Source of the DNA: Mariniblastus sp.
GTDB lineage: Bacteria; Planctomycetota; Planctomycetia; Pirellulales; Pirellulaceae
Assembly (NCBI GenBank): GCA_022447605.1
Contig: JAKVBG010000012.1
Coordinates: 38,509-102,508 of the forward strand
Length of the DNA stretch: 64,000 nucleotides
Reading direction: 5' to 3'
Under the pieces are notes generated by a model. That model was not told the origin of the DNA, made no database searches, and saw nothing but the letters and a program-made list of their open reading frames with translations. Each line of letters opens with the position of its first letter. Within the stretch, counting starts at the first letter, position 1. The translations under genes were made by a program, and so were the position numbers. Below are positions 8,962 through 17,677 of the stretch, piece after piece.

Positions 8962-9315
8962 TGTCTTGACAGGAAAGCCGGGCCCTGGCGAACCCGGATT
9001 CAAAGAGAGAGGTTAGCCGGCCCATAACCCGATTTCCGGCCAATCAATCTCAATCCGGCAGAAATCAGCTAGCAGACAATCGACCGGATAGCATCTGGCT
9101 GGCTGCCACCCGTTGTTCCCCACCCCTTGGCCAACAAGTTGACGTTGCCAAAATCTAGCAATTCGACCATAAAAAGTCTTACCAACGGACACGTTTCGGA
9201 TAAACAGGCCAGCCGGGCGCGGGATTGTCGACTCGCAATCCCCCACTTGCCTTGAGGTAACGCCCAACCGCAAACAAGTCAAACACGAATCCCCCAGGAC
9301 AACGGAGTAGTCGAA
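8962..9315. other. Intergenic region before the glycosyltransferase
   Basis: 354 bp. CCGGG (8978-8982) pairs with CCCGG (8993-8997) just after the exporter stop, a weak terminator-like hairpin without a T-run. GCTAGC occurs at 9068-9073 and a further CTAG at 9155. TTGCCA (9145-9150) followed by an A/T-rich CATAAAA near 9168 could be a weak promoter. No gene is supported. Confidence 0.4.
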
Positions 9316-10590
9316 GTGGGAGTTTTTGAACAATTAGCCGGCACCAGTCTGAAGATTTTTTCTGGCCCCAATAAATCCAGAAAACCGGATCTGCCGGAGC
9401 GCAAGAAGATTCTGTTTGTTTCCCACGAAGCAACTCGAACCGGTGCGCCCAAGATCATCCTGAACATCCTCAGGCACTTCAGCGAGAACTGTGATATTCA
9501 TTGTGAAACGGTGCTCCACAATGGCGGGCACCTGGCTGCAGAATTCGAAAATTATTCCAAGGTGATTTGTCTGAACCTGGCGCGCAAACAAACGGAAGAG
9601 CTCCAGAGAAAAATCCGCAAGATTGTTCAGAAGGAAAAGCACAATCCACCGATCCTGGCGATCTGCAACAGCATGGAATCCCGTTTTATTGGCCAGGAAT
9701 TGGCCGCCTGCGGCATCCCTGTGATTTCACTGGTACACGAACTCCCATCGTCCTACGACGCAGAAGACTACGAAAGTGTTTTCAAGCACTCCGAAAAGAT
9801 CGTCTTCCCGGCGCGCGCCGTACAAAACGCTACCCACGAAAAAAACCCCCTGCCTGCCAGCAAGTACACGGTCTTACCCCAGGGATTGCTGGATCCTGAA
9901 TTTGGCAAAGGGATCACACGTGAAGAAGCACACAGCCAGATCAGGCAAGAACTCTCTCTACCTGAAAACAGTTTTGTCGTTCTCGGTTGTGGAACCCTGG
10001 ACTTGAGAAAGGGCATTGACCACTACTCCAATATCGCCAAGCAGGTCGTCTCACAAAACAAATCCAACACCCCGGTACATTTTGTCTGGGTCGGAGACGG
10101 GCCGCGTTGGACCCACTCCCCGTACCACTACGTTCAACTCGATCTCGAGAAATCCAATGCCAAACCATTCGTTCATTTCATTGGTGGACGCAACAACGTA
10201 GAACCGTATTTCGTGGGAGCCGACGCGTTCCTGATGTCGTCCCGGGTAGACCCTTTTCCCTGCGTGATCCACGAGGCGATGGCCACTAGCCTGCCCGTCA
10301 TTACGTTTGCCGAATCGGGTGGAGCCGCCGAAGCGTTATCCGGTGGAGCCGGTTTTGTGGTTCCCTATGCCGACTACGATCAATCGGCCAACATCATCTG
10401 CATGCTGGCAACCCAACCGGAGATTGCCGCCGGCATTCGAAGTCGATCGCTGGAACGGGTCCACTCGAGGTACCGTTTCGCCGATTACGGCGACCAGTTG
10501 ATCCAACTGACCGAAACCGTGACAGGCCAATCGATTCGCCTGACCCCAGCGCCGCAGACCATCGAGATGCCCATTCGAAGGGCTGCTTGA
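9316..10590 (+). CDS. GT-B glycosyltransferase (family 4-like)
   Basis: A 424-residue transferase with two Rossmann-like halves. The N-terminal half begins ILFVSHEATRTGAPKI near residue 34, a typical acceptor-domain opening. The C-terminal half carries LGCGTLDLRKGID and, near 310, GADAFLMSSRVDPFPCVIHEAMA, the donor-sugar site with the E-x7-E type pattern of GT4 enzymes. It probably adds a sugar to a surface glycan precursor at the inner face of the membrane. The GTG at 9316 has GGAG about 8 nt upstream. It is alone on the plus strand, with a minus-strand operon converging on it. Donor and acceptor sugars are unknown. Confidence 0.85.
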   Translation: MGVFEQLAGTSLKIFSGPNKSRKPDLPERKKILFVSHEATRTGAPKIILNILRHFSENCDIHCETVLHNGGHLAAEFENYSKVICLNLARKQTEELQRKIRKIVQKEKHNPPILAICNSMESRFIGQELAACGIPVISLVHELPSSYDAEDYESVFKHSEKIVFPARAVQNATHEKNPLPASKYTVLPQGLLDPEFGKGITREEAHSQIRQELSLPENSFVVLGCGTLDLRKGIDHYSNIAKQVVSQNKSNTPVHFVWVGDGPRWTHSPYHYVQLDLEKSNAKPFVHFIGGRNNVEPYFVGADAFLMSSRVDPFPCVIHEAMATSLPVITFAESGGAAEALSGGAGFVVPYADYDQSANIICMLATQPEIAAGIRSRSLERVHSRYRFADYGDQLIQLTETVTGQSIRLTPAPQTIEMPIRRAA

Positions 10591-10648
10591 TCCTGATTCC
10601 AGACCGCCATCGCTTTGCGATTCCAAGCGGTGAAACAGCCGCGCTTTT

Positions 10649-11158
10649 CTAGGAACCAGACTGCCAGGAGGTGCGGTAGGTTCCCCACTGCCCCTCGTTT
10701 TCATCGACGCCAACTGTAATTTCATCGATCGCATTCTGCAGTCGTGGATCGTCCAGTTTCATCAGTTCTTCCGCGATGAACTTGGCCATCAACTCGGCCG
10801 TCGTGTTGCTGACCGGCAGGATCAGGCAGTTGTCTTTGGGAAAAACCCAGCGGCGCTGCTCGAACGTCGCCACCACTTCCTCCCCCTCTGTCTCAACTTT
10901 GATCAGGGAACTCCCACTCGGCAAAAGGACCTTATGATCCAGACGACGTACGATCGCGTCGAGCGCATCGCGCAAGGCAATGAAATCGACAACGTATCCA
11001 TTCTCGTCCAGTTTCCCGGTCACCTCGCAGCGAACACGGTAATTATGGCCATGGATCGATTCACAAATATTACCAGCGAAGGTAATGAAATGTGCAGCAC
11101 TGAAAATCAGTTGTTCCTTTTCCAGCCACACGCTGAATTGTTCCGACATGGTTCGCAA
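10649..11158 (-). CDS. 6-pyruvoyltetrahydropterin synthase / QueD family protein
   Basis: A 169-residue T-fold enzyme acting on dihydroneopterin triphosphate. The zinc ligands are visible: His in FSAAHFITF (about 22) and the pair in IHGHNYRV (about 37-39). The conserved Cys precedes them (NICESIHGH), and a later DHKVLLP matches the family. It could be QueD (queuosine) or a PTPS for a pterin cofactor. The gene lies 9 nt after a CitG-like gene. Because many planctomycetes carry tetrahydromethanopterin-linked C1 genes with PTPS-like members, a role in that cofactor is a reasonable inference, not shown. No queC, queE or queF is in the window. Confidence 0.85.
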   Translation of the reverse strand: MRTMSEQFSVWLEKEQLIFSAAHFITFAGNICESIHGHNYRVRCEVTGKLDENGYVVDFIALRDALDAIVRRLDHKVLLPSGSSLIKVETEGEEVVATFEQRRWVFPKDNCLILPVSNTTAELMAKFIAEELMKLDDPRLQNAIDEITVGVDENEGQWGTYRTSWQSGS

Positions 11159-11167
11159 ACTCCTTTA

Positions 11168-12073
11168 TCACTCGGTTCGTCCCGACGCCTCCGCCTGCCA
11201 CTGGGTGGTTCCACCCCATGGCAAAGCGAGGTCCCCGTTACCCAGGGCCACCATCAATCCGGCGGCAATCAGATCGGCTGTGGTGCCCGGGTTCCGACGG
11301 TGACCATCGGACCGCAACCAGAAATCCAGGTCACCCAGGGCGCGAGCGTACGACTCGCCCCCATTCTCAACTGCTTCCACGGCCAAACGGGCCAGGCCCT
11401 GCGCCTGCAATGAAGTCTCTTCGCCACATTTCCTGGCAATCAGGGAATCGCCGTAACGTGACAGGATGAATACGTGTGCATATACAATGGCCTCGCGCAA
11501 GTTGTTGAATTTTAGCCGGCCGGTCAACAGGGCTGGGACGACTTCATCGAACACCGTCCGGTAATTGTCCCGGTACTGACGAGCGACCAGGTCGCGATCC
11601 GCGGCCAGGGCCATCGCCTCCAGGATGTCAGGTGGCGCCGGTCCGTCAATATCCGAAACAGCCACTGGTCGCATACCACCCGGTTGCGCTAGACGTATCG
11701 CCTCGTAAATCGCTGCCGAATCGCCTTCTCCCAAATCCCGCAGCACCCGGGCAATACCGCTGGAATCCTGACGATCACCGGCTCGCAAACACCTGGCCAG
11801 TGGGCAGAGCAGAAGGGCCAGGCCCAGATTGGTATTGGTGCCGACACATTGCCGTGTGGTGCGGACGACTTGCAGGATCAACTCCCCCAGAGTCAATTCC
11901 GATTCGCGATCGATAACGGCCCCCAACAACTCCGCGCTCACGACGAAATCCTCGAAAACCAGGTCCTCAAAGTCCGCGCCGCGGTGGACGTTTCCCGGTT
12001 TTGGCGCACAGACCTCCAACAGACAAGCGGTGCTGGCGAGTCGACCGGGAGTCAGAATTTCAGCCACAGACAT
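11168..12073 (-). CDS. Triphosphoribosyl-dephospho-CoA synthase (CitG/MdcB) family protein
   Basis: A 301-residue all-helical protein. The family hallmark APKPGNVHRG is near residue 24, followed by DFVVSA. CitG/MdcB enzymes make the prosthetic-group precursor of citrate or malonate lyase, but no lyase genes are present. Related proteins also occur in bacteria and archaea with tetrahydromethanopterin-linked C1 metabolism, and the PTPS-like partner 9 nt downstream points the same way. It follows an alpha/beta hydrolase by 23 nt. The precise reaction is therefore uncertain; the family assignment is firm. Confidence 0.8.
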   Translation of the reverse strand: MSVAEILTPGRLASTACLLEVCAPKPGNVHRGADFEDLVFEDFVVSAELLGAVIDRESELTLGELILQVVRTTRQCVGTNTNLGLALLLCPLARCLRAGDRQDSSGIARVLRDLGEGDSAAIYEAIRLAQPGGMRPVAVSDIDGPAPPDILEAMALAADRDLVARQYRDNYRTVFDEVVPALLTGRLKFNNLREAIVYAHVFILSRYGDSLIARKCGEETSLQAQGLARLAVEAVENGGESYARALGDLDFWLRSDGHRRNPGTTADLIAAGLMVALGNGDLALPWGGTTQWQAEASGRTE

Positions 12074-12096
12074 CGATAATACCTGCTCGCCCTCGT

Positions 12097-13071
12097 TTAC
12101 AAACCGCTTTGATCCAACCGCGCACCGTCATCGGTTTCTTGCAGGAACCTGTTGACGACATCTCCCACTTCATCCGGGGCATCCTCGATCACGTAATGAC
12201 CGGCTGTCTCGATCTGGCAAGCACGTGACTGTGGCCAGTATTCCTGGAAACGCTCAAGGCACTCGGGGCGGAAACACCAGTCCTTCATCCCCCAGATCAA
12301 TTGGATCGGCCAATCGGCCAGAGAGGGTAAATCCTGTTCAATCTGTTGCAACAGAGGCCAGGTCGAGTGGTGAGGTGAGACGGGAATATCTTTGACAAAC
12401 TGGTAGATCGCGGTCCGATGTGACCAACTGTCATACGGCGCCAGAAACCCCTGGGCAATCCTGTCGGGCAGCCCACGCCTTTGCGTGGTCGCCATTCTGG
12501 TGGCCGCCCGGGCAAACAGGTTAAGCCCTTGAACGCCAATTTTTCCCACGACCGGCCAACGACAAACCCGGATTCGCAATGGAATATAAGGTGGCGGAAA
12601 AGCGCCCGTATTCATCAGGATGATACGTTTGAACCGTTCACGTCGCCTGAGAAGCGCTCCCAAACCAATAGCGCCGCCCCAGTCGTGGGCCATCAGAACG
12701 GCATTTTCGAGATCCAATTCATCGATCAGCCGACACAGGTTGCTGATATGGGTTTCCAGGCAATACGGGTAATCGACCGGTTTGTCACTGAGACCGCAAC
12801 CTATATGGTCGACGGCAATCGTTCGGTAACGGTCCTGCAGATCCCGAATTTGTCTGCGATAAAAAAAGGACCAGGTGGGATTGCCATGTACCATGAGAAT
12901 CGGATCCGCCGCCTGGCTGGATGGATCGACATAATGCATGCGCACCGAACCCAGCGAGAGGAACCTGGATTCATAATCAAATTCACTCTTCCAGTCACTG
13001 CATGGGCCATCCAAGTCGCGACCTTCGGTCGCTCCGGTTTGATGTACCGCCTGGAAAGCAAAAGAACTCAT
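12097..13071 (-). CDS. Alpha/beta hydrolase, haloalkane dehalogenase-like
   Basis: A 324-residue hydrolase. MVHGNPTWSFFYR near residue 60 is the oxyanion region typical of haloalkane dehalogenases, and the nucleophile elbow AHDWGGAIG near 130 has Asp as nucleophile rather than Ser. LIWGMKDW near 270 and the histidine in AGHYVIEDAPDE near 300 complete the triad region. The same architecture is shared by OleB beta-lactone decarboxylases, but no oleA, oleC or oleD is nearby. True substrate is unknown. It sits in a minus-strand run with two methyltransferases upstream and the CitG-like gene downstream, which gives no clear functional link. Confidence 0.82.
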   Translation of the reverse strand: MSSFAFQAVHQTGATEGRDLDGPCSDWKSEFDYESRFLSLGSVRMHYVDPSSQAADPILMVHGNPTWSFFYRRQIRDLQDRYRTIAVDHIGCGLSDKPVDYPYCLETHISNLCRLIDELDLENAVLMAHDWGGAIGLGALLRRRERFKRIILMNTGAFPPPYIPLRIRVCRWPVVGKIGVQGLNLFARAATRMATTQRRGLPDRIAQGFLAPYDSWSHRTAIYQFVKDIPVSPHHSTWPLLQQIEQDLPSLADWPIQLIWGMKDWCFRPECLERFQEYWPQSRACQIETAGHYVIEDAPDEVGDVVNRFLQETDDGARLDQSGL

Positions 13072-13123
13072 GATGCAATGGGCTAGAAACGGGACCTGTC
13101 AAAGCCCTGCAGTTTAACCGAAA

Positions 13124-14023
13124 TCACGAGGCTCGACGATTGGTCGAAACCGGCAGCGCGGTTTTGTGACACTCGATGAAAAGGGAATCCGGTTTGCGGA
13201 CCGTTTCGCCAACGGAATCGAGTTCAAACTCCGAAAAGTTCTCGATTTTACTGGTCGTCGCCGACATGACCTCGAAAGTCTCGAAACCGATATTGGTGCA
13301 CAATTCCCGCAGAGAAAACCGATCGTACATCCAACGGTGAATTTCACCCCGGCTTCGAAACAGGCCTTCGTCGATCGCGGAAACGGCCGAGTCACCAAGT
13401 AAGAAACGGGCCCAACCCCGGACCAGCTTTTCCCGCAGATTATAGGAGAAACGGTTGATCCGGTTACGCCCTTTGGGCTTGGGGCCATTCTCCGAATCGG
13501 CCGAACGACAGAGCCAGAATTCATCTCCCACCCGCGACCGAACAAATTCGGAGTCCTGGATATCGGCGGCGGCCATGTAACGGCCCATCCTGCCCCCGGA
13601 TGACTCTCGCACCATCTGGTCCAGCAATTCAAGCTTGATCCAGTCGTAATCTTTCTGGGCCTGCGTTTCGCCCTTCCAGGCCTGCTCGTGGATATTCAGG
13701 TAAAGGTAGGCGATTCTCTCAAGATCGGGCACCACCACCCGGAGTATGCCACCCGGCTGGAGGACCCGGTAGCACTCCTTGAGCAATTCGACGCCTTGTT
13801 CAGGCTTCAGATGTTCCAATACATGGGAATGGTAGACGGCCGTGATCGTGCCTGAAGGGCAGGGAATCCCTCTGGTAATATCGTGTTCGACCACATCGGG
13901 ATTGGTTGACCTCAGGTCCAGGTTCAACCATCCGGGGTGATAGGTACGTCCGCAGCCGATGTTCAACATCGAAGGGCTATCGGTCGCCTCGAAGACGTCG
14001 ATTGACTTCAATTCAGGTTGCAT
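13124..14023 (-). CDS. SAM-dependent methyltransferase (type 11)
   Basis: A 299-residue methyltransferase. LNIGCGRTYHPGWLNLD near residue 20 is the SAM-binding loop and the acidic residue after it binds the ribose. HSHVLEHL and LQPGGILRVVVPDL near 70-100 are motifs of class I enzymes often found in glycan clusters. Its start codon overlaps the end of the upstream methyltransferase by 11 nt, so the two are probably translationally coupled and modify the same glycan. The C-terminal part from about 150 is helical and less conserved. The modified sugar is not known. Confidence 0.82.
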   Translation of the reverse strand: MQPELKSIDVFEATDSPSMLNIGCGRTYHPGWLNLDLRSTNPDVVEHDITRGIPCPSGTITAVYHSHVLEHLKPEQGVELLKECYRVLQPGGILRVVVPDLERIAYLYLNIHEQAWKGETQAQKDYDWIKLELLDQMVRESSGGRMGRYMAAADIQDSEFVRSRVGDEFWLCRSADSENGPKPKGRNRINRFSYNLREKLVRGWARFLLGDSAVSAIDEGLFRSRGEIHRWMYDRFSLRELCTNIGFETFEVMSATTSKIENFSEFELDSVGETVRKPDSLFIECHKTALPVSTNRRAS

Positions 14024-14843
14024 CGATCGACTCCCAATCGAGAGGCTCCACCCGAGACATTTCCACCGGGACTTCTCCTGTTTGTTTGTTTTCCAGGGGA
14101 TAATAAATTCCGATTCGTCCGGTGTAATCGATCCGATTCAACATCATGGAAACCTGGTGTTTCCGAAAATATTCTTCGACAGCTCGGCGACATCCCTGCC
14201 AGTGCCCAAAATCATCGATAATCAGCACACCCCCGGGGCTGATCAGCGGAAACAACATCTCCAGCTCCAGCCGTGTCGACTCATACCAATCCGTATCCAG
14301 TCGCAATAGGGCGATCTGGGCGGGACGATGCTGCAGCAACGTCTCCTCGACCTTTCCCTCGACCAGGTTGATTTGCTGGTGGGGATAGGAAGTCTGCTCC
14401 ATCACCGACCGCACCTGACCGATCGATGAACGGCACCAGACGGATTTGGCGTCCTGCGGATCCTCGGCCTGCAGCAAATGGCTCGCTGTTTTACCGAGAA
14501 AATCGACATCTTTGTCGGTCGGTTCCGACATGCCATCAAACGTATCATACAGCCAGAGAGAACGATCGTTGACACCCCGATTCAACAGGGTGCGGGCCAC
14601 TGCCGCCATGCTTCCTCCCCGCCAAACACCACACTCGACAAACGACCCGGCAATCTGGTTCTGCAGGATGTAATCGACCGCATTGCACAAGGCAAACACG
14701 CGTTCGGGTGATGTCATCGTGTACGGCTGAACCGACTTTATGATTTCGATAAACTCGGGCGGGGCGTCCGGCAACTTGGCGCGCAGCTCGGCTGCCTCAT
14801 CAATGCGCTGAGTTTTGGCTTTTTTCTTGCGGAAAAACAACAC
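14013..14843 (-). CDS. TylF/MycF-type sugar O-methyltransferase
   Basis: About 276 residues. FVECGVWRGGSMAA near residue 70 is the SAM site, LYDTFDGM follows, and LLRLDTDWYEST with ISPGGVLIIDDFGHW form the metal and substrate motifs of the TylF macrocin O-methyltransferase family. These enzymes methylate sugar hydroxyls in surface glycans and antibiotics. The frame is open much further upstream, but that part is antisense to a real glycosyltransferase, so I place the start at the GTG 14843 (a TTG at 14840 is an alternative). Its stop overlaps the next gene's start by 11 nt. It is transcribed from the divergent region 14844-15113. Confidence 0.83.
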   Translation of the reverse strand: MLFFRKKKAKTQRIDEAAELRAKLPDAPPEFIEIIKSVQPYTMTSPERVFALCNAVDYILQNQIAGSFVECGVWRGGSMAAVARTLLNRGVNDRSLWLYDTFDGMSEPTDKDVDFLGKTASHLLQAEDPQDAKSVWCRSSIGQVRSVMEQTSYPHQQINLVEGKVEETLLQHRPAQIALLRLDTDWYESTRLELEMLFPLISPGGVLIIDDFGHWQGCRRAVEEYFRKHQVSMMLNRIDYTGRIGIYYPLENKQTGEVPVEMSRVEPLDWESIDAT

Positions 14844-15113
14844 GGCTTCGCGCCTGGCATCCAGGGAAAGGAATACAGCTTGGTTAGCTGGCTTGCTCCA
14901 AAAAGAAACATTCCAGAATATTAACGATTTAACAAATCCGGCCCTGCGGGTAAACCGCGACCTGTCTGCTATCACTGGTCTCGACCAGTGCAATGCGGGA
15001 CGCGAGGGGCATACTGGCCCCGTGGCCAGATTCGTATTGGATGAAAAGGGGCTGCATGTTTTAATCTTCATGGAACCATCCACTTTCCCTGAACAGGGTG
15101 CTAGCGGCTTACC
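14844..15113. promoter_or_regulatory. Divergent regulatory region with inverted repeats
   Basis: 270 bp between divergent glycan genes. CACTGGTC (14973-14980) and GACCAGTG (14983-14990) are perfect 8-bp arms around two bases, a strong operator candidate placed centrally. GGGGC/GCCCC (15007-15022) is a second, weaker dyad. GCTAGC lies at 15100-15105, eight bases before the plus-strand ATG. Confidence 0.5.
15037..15065 (+). promoter_or_regulatory. Possible promoter of the plus-strand glycan genes
   Basis: TTGGAT (15037-15042), a 17-bp spacer and TTTAAT (15060-15065) fit a sigma-70-like promoter. It would give a leader of about 42 nt that contains GCTAGC. The match is moderate. Confidence 0.35.
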
Positions 15114-16076
15114 ATGTTGCAACTCCAAACGCCCATCGCTTTTTGCGTTTTCAATCGACCGGAAGTCACTGAACGCGTCTTTTGCGAAATTGCCAAGCAG
15201 CGTCCACGCCACCTGCTCGTCATTGCCGATGGGCCCCGGTCTCAACACCCGGACGACCCGAAGAAAATCGCCCGCACCCGTGACATCATCAAAAAAATTG
15301 ATTGGCCCTGTGATTTGAGAACCTGTTTTGCCGAGCAGAACATGGGATGCGGCCAACGGATGGCGACCGGTCTGACCTGGGCGTTTCAGCAATTTGAAGA
15401 GCTGATCATCCTGGAAGATGACTGCTTGCCGCACCCCTCCTTCTTTGGCTTTTGCGAACAACTCCTGGCACGCTTTCGGGACAACCCCGACGTGATGATG
15501 ATCAGCGGTGACAATTTCCAGCCGGCGCCACGCTCTGGAAACTCCTACTATTTCTCCAAATGGCCCCATATCTGGGGATGGGCCAGTTGGCGGCAAGCTT
15601 GGCAATCTTTCCTGGATACAACACCACCACAGGACAATACGGAATTGGCCCACGTGCTGAGCCGAGTCCACGCGCAGACCGATGAAATCGAACGTTGGAC
15701 TTCGATCCTGCGAGACTATTTCGACGGAAAAATCGACACGTGGGATTTCCGATGGATGTATGCCATCTGGCAGAAACAGGGACTCACGGTTCTCCCGAAC
15801 CTCAACCTTGTTTCCAACCTTGGTTTCGGGCCGGGCGCTACCCATACGATGGATGAAAATTCACCGCTGGCTGAAATGACCATCCACGAAGTAGTCAACC
15901 TGGCTCATCCGCTTCACATCCAAGTTGATGCCGAGGCAGATCGCTGGACCTTTGAGCACATTATGCAATTGAATGGCTCGCCGTCACCGCCCGCGCCGAT
16001 TTCACCTTCTCGCCCGCCAGGCAACTGGTTGACGCGGCTGTTCAAACCAGGGTCCAAAACCTCCGCGTGTCACTGA
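15114..16076 (+). CDS. GT-A glycosyltransferase, HlpA-like family 2
   Basis: A 320-residue transferase. IAFCVFNRPEVTERV at the N-terminus is a GT2-type nucleotide-sugar fold, ADGPR is near 40, and ELIILEDDCLPHPSFF near 100 holds the acidic DxD-type metal site (EDDC). WPHIWGWASWRQAW near 155 is characteristic of proteins annotated as hemolytic protein HlpA-like, which are glycosyltransferases. It probably acts on the cytoplasmic side in surface polysaccharide synthesis. Its stop codon directly abuts the ATG of the next gene, so they are co-translated. Confidence 0.82.
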   Translation: MLQLQTPIAFCVFNRPEVTERVFCEIAKQRPRHLLVIADGPRSQHPDDPKKIARTRDIIKKIDWPCDLRTCFAEQNMGCGQRMATGLTWAFQQFEELIILEDDCLPHPSFFGFCEQLLARFRDNPDVMMISGDNFQPAPRSGNSYYFSKWPHIWGWASWRQAWQSFLDTTPPQDNTELAHVLSRVHAQTDEIERWTSILRDYFDGKIDTWDFRWMYAIWQKQGLTVLPNLNLVSNLGFGPGATHTMDENSPLAEMTIHEVVNLAHPLHIQVDAEADRWTFEHIMQLNGSPSPPAPISPSRPPGNWLTRLFKPGSKTSACH

Positions 16077-17501
16077 ATGAAAATCGCCATTTTCTCACCG
16101 TATGCAACCGTCGTTCCGCACTTTGAAACGGAACTCGAAATCGCACAGTCCCACCTGGACCAGGGACACGCGGTTGAATTCATCAGCTGTTATGGAAAGC
16201 TGGCCAATTGCGATTTCAATCTCGACCGGGAGCCAGCCCGCTGTGAGGATTGCATCGGTCGACGCCAAGCGGGATTCAGCCTGCTACAGGGAGGAATCCA
16301 GGAAACCGAACTGGCAACGAGCGCGGTCGATCTGGCGCTACCCCGATTCAAGGATTTGAACGACCTGAGAGATTTTCACGTTGACCATTTTGATATTGGC
16401 TACGCAGTACTCTCATCGCTTGTCTCCGCATCGCGAAACCCGGAGCCGGACCTGGAGCAGTGGCAACCGTTACTGGAACGGCTGTTCCAGTCCTCGTTGT
16501 CAACGTACCGCGCCACCCTGGATTACCTGTCCGCTTCAAGGCCAGACCGTGTCTACCTGTTCAATGGCCGGTTTGCCGCGATGCGGGCCGTTTTAAGAGC
16601 CTGCCAAAGCCACCAGGTCGACTGTTTCATTCACGAGCGAGGATGTGATCAACAGCACTACGATCTTTTCCCCAACTACCTGCCCCACAATATCGAGGCG
16701 GTACACAAATCCTTGTTGGAATACTGGGATCGTGACGACCCCGAACGGGAAACAATTGCTGCCCAATGGTACCTGGACCGGCAGAACCGCGTAGAAAAAA
16801 ACTGGCACTCCTTTACCAAGGGTCAGGTCCAGGGAAGGGTGCCGGATACGTGGGACAACGACCAGAAGAATATCACCATCTTTTGCAGCTCCGAAGATGA
16901 ATTTGTGGCGGTCGGGGATCAATGGAAAAATACGATTTACTCGAATCAGTCGGAGGGCATCCAGAAAATTGTTGCCGACTTGTGGAAGCGGTTTCCGGAT
17001 TTCAAGATCTATCTGCGCGTCCATCCGAACATGAAGGATGCCAACCCACAGTCCAAACAGAAAATCCTGGGGATACGATCACCCAACCTGACCATCATCC
17101 CGTCGGAAGCGACCATCGACACCTACGAAATGGTACGCCAAAGTGACGTCGTGATCACTTTCGGATCCAGCGTCGGCATCGAGTCTGTCTTCTGGGGGAC
17201 CCCCTCGATTTTGCTGGGGCCGTCCTTCTACCAGGGATTGGGGGGCGTTTACGCACCGTCCAGTCACTCCGACGCGATGGCACTCCTGTCAAAGACGCTG
17301 GAGCCTGGCGACCGGCAAGCCGCGCTCATCTACGGTTACTGGCAACAGACGCGCGGTATCGAGTACCGCTTCTTTGAATCGACCGGTTTGTTCGAGGGCA
17401 AGTTCAAGGACCAGGTCATCTACAGCGGAATGAAGCCCCGCAAGTCAAAATTGATACAACGTGTCATCGACACGTTGCGCGGCAAGGCAACACCTGCCTG
17501 A
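16077..17501 (+). CDS. Capsule polysaccharide biosynthesis-like transferase
   Basis: A 474-residue protein of GT-B shape. The N-terminus MKIAIFSPYATVVPHFE opens a Rossmann half; four cysteines cluster at about 40-62 (CYGKLANC, CEDC), possibly a metal site. The C-terminal half has RVHPNMKDANP near 322 and SDVVITFGSSVGIESVFWGTPSILLG near 360, a pattern shared with KpsS/LipB and CDP-glycerol glycerophosphotransferase-like proteins. It follows the HlpA-like gene with no gap. It probably adds a sugar or phosphoglycerol unit to a surface glycan; the exact donor cannot be read from the sequence. Confidence 0.72.
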   Translation: MKIAIFSPYATVVPHFETELEIAQSHLDQGHAVEFISCYGKLANCDFNLDREPARCEDCIGRRQAGFSLLQGGIQETELATSAVDLALPRFKDLNDLRDFHVDHFDIGYAVLSSLVSASRNPEPDLEQWQPLLERLFQSSLSTYRATLDYLSASRPDRVYLFNGRFAAMRAVLRACQSHQVDCFIHERGCDQQHYDLFPNYLPHNIEAVHKSLLEYWDRDDPERETIAAQWYLDRQNRVEKNWHSFTKGQVQGRVPDTWDNDQKNITIFCSSEDEFVAVGDQWKNTIYSNQSEGIQKIVADLWKRFPDFKIYLRVHPNMKDANPQSKQKILGIRSPNLTIIPSEATIDTYEMVRQSDVVITFGSSVGIESVFWGTPSILLGPSFYQGLGGVYAPSSHSDAMALLSKTLEPGDRQAALIYGYWQQTRGIEYRFFESTGLFEGKFKDQVIYSGMKPRKSKLIQRVIDTLRGKATPA

Positions 17502-17677
17502 ACGCCTCAAGGTTGAGCGCCGCCGGGATATCGAACCGGCAACACGTCACGTTTTCAAGTGCTAGCAGTTTCCCTTCACGCGGCTTTACTCCTGTGCGGA
17601 AACCTATTCGTATTGTTGATTCGGTTTCGGTGGGATAGCTTTAAACGTTCCCACAAAAACCCACATGGAGAACGAGC

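Noticed and set aside
13353..13370. GGTTCGAA-like tRNA T-arm signature
   Set aside because: It is inside the coding methyltransferase, with no acceptor stem or other arms; no tRNA was found in the window.
14844..15845. Long N-terminal extension of the TylF-like methyltransferase frame
   Set aside because: Most of it is antisense to the HlpA-like glycosyltransferase and lacks methyltransferase-type sequence; the homologous part starts near 14843.
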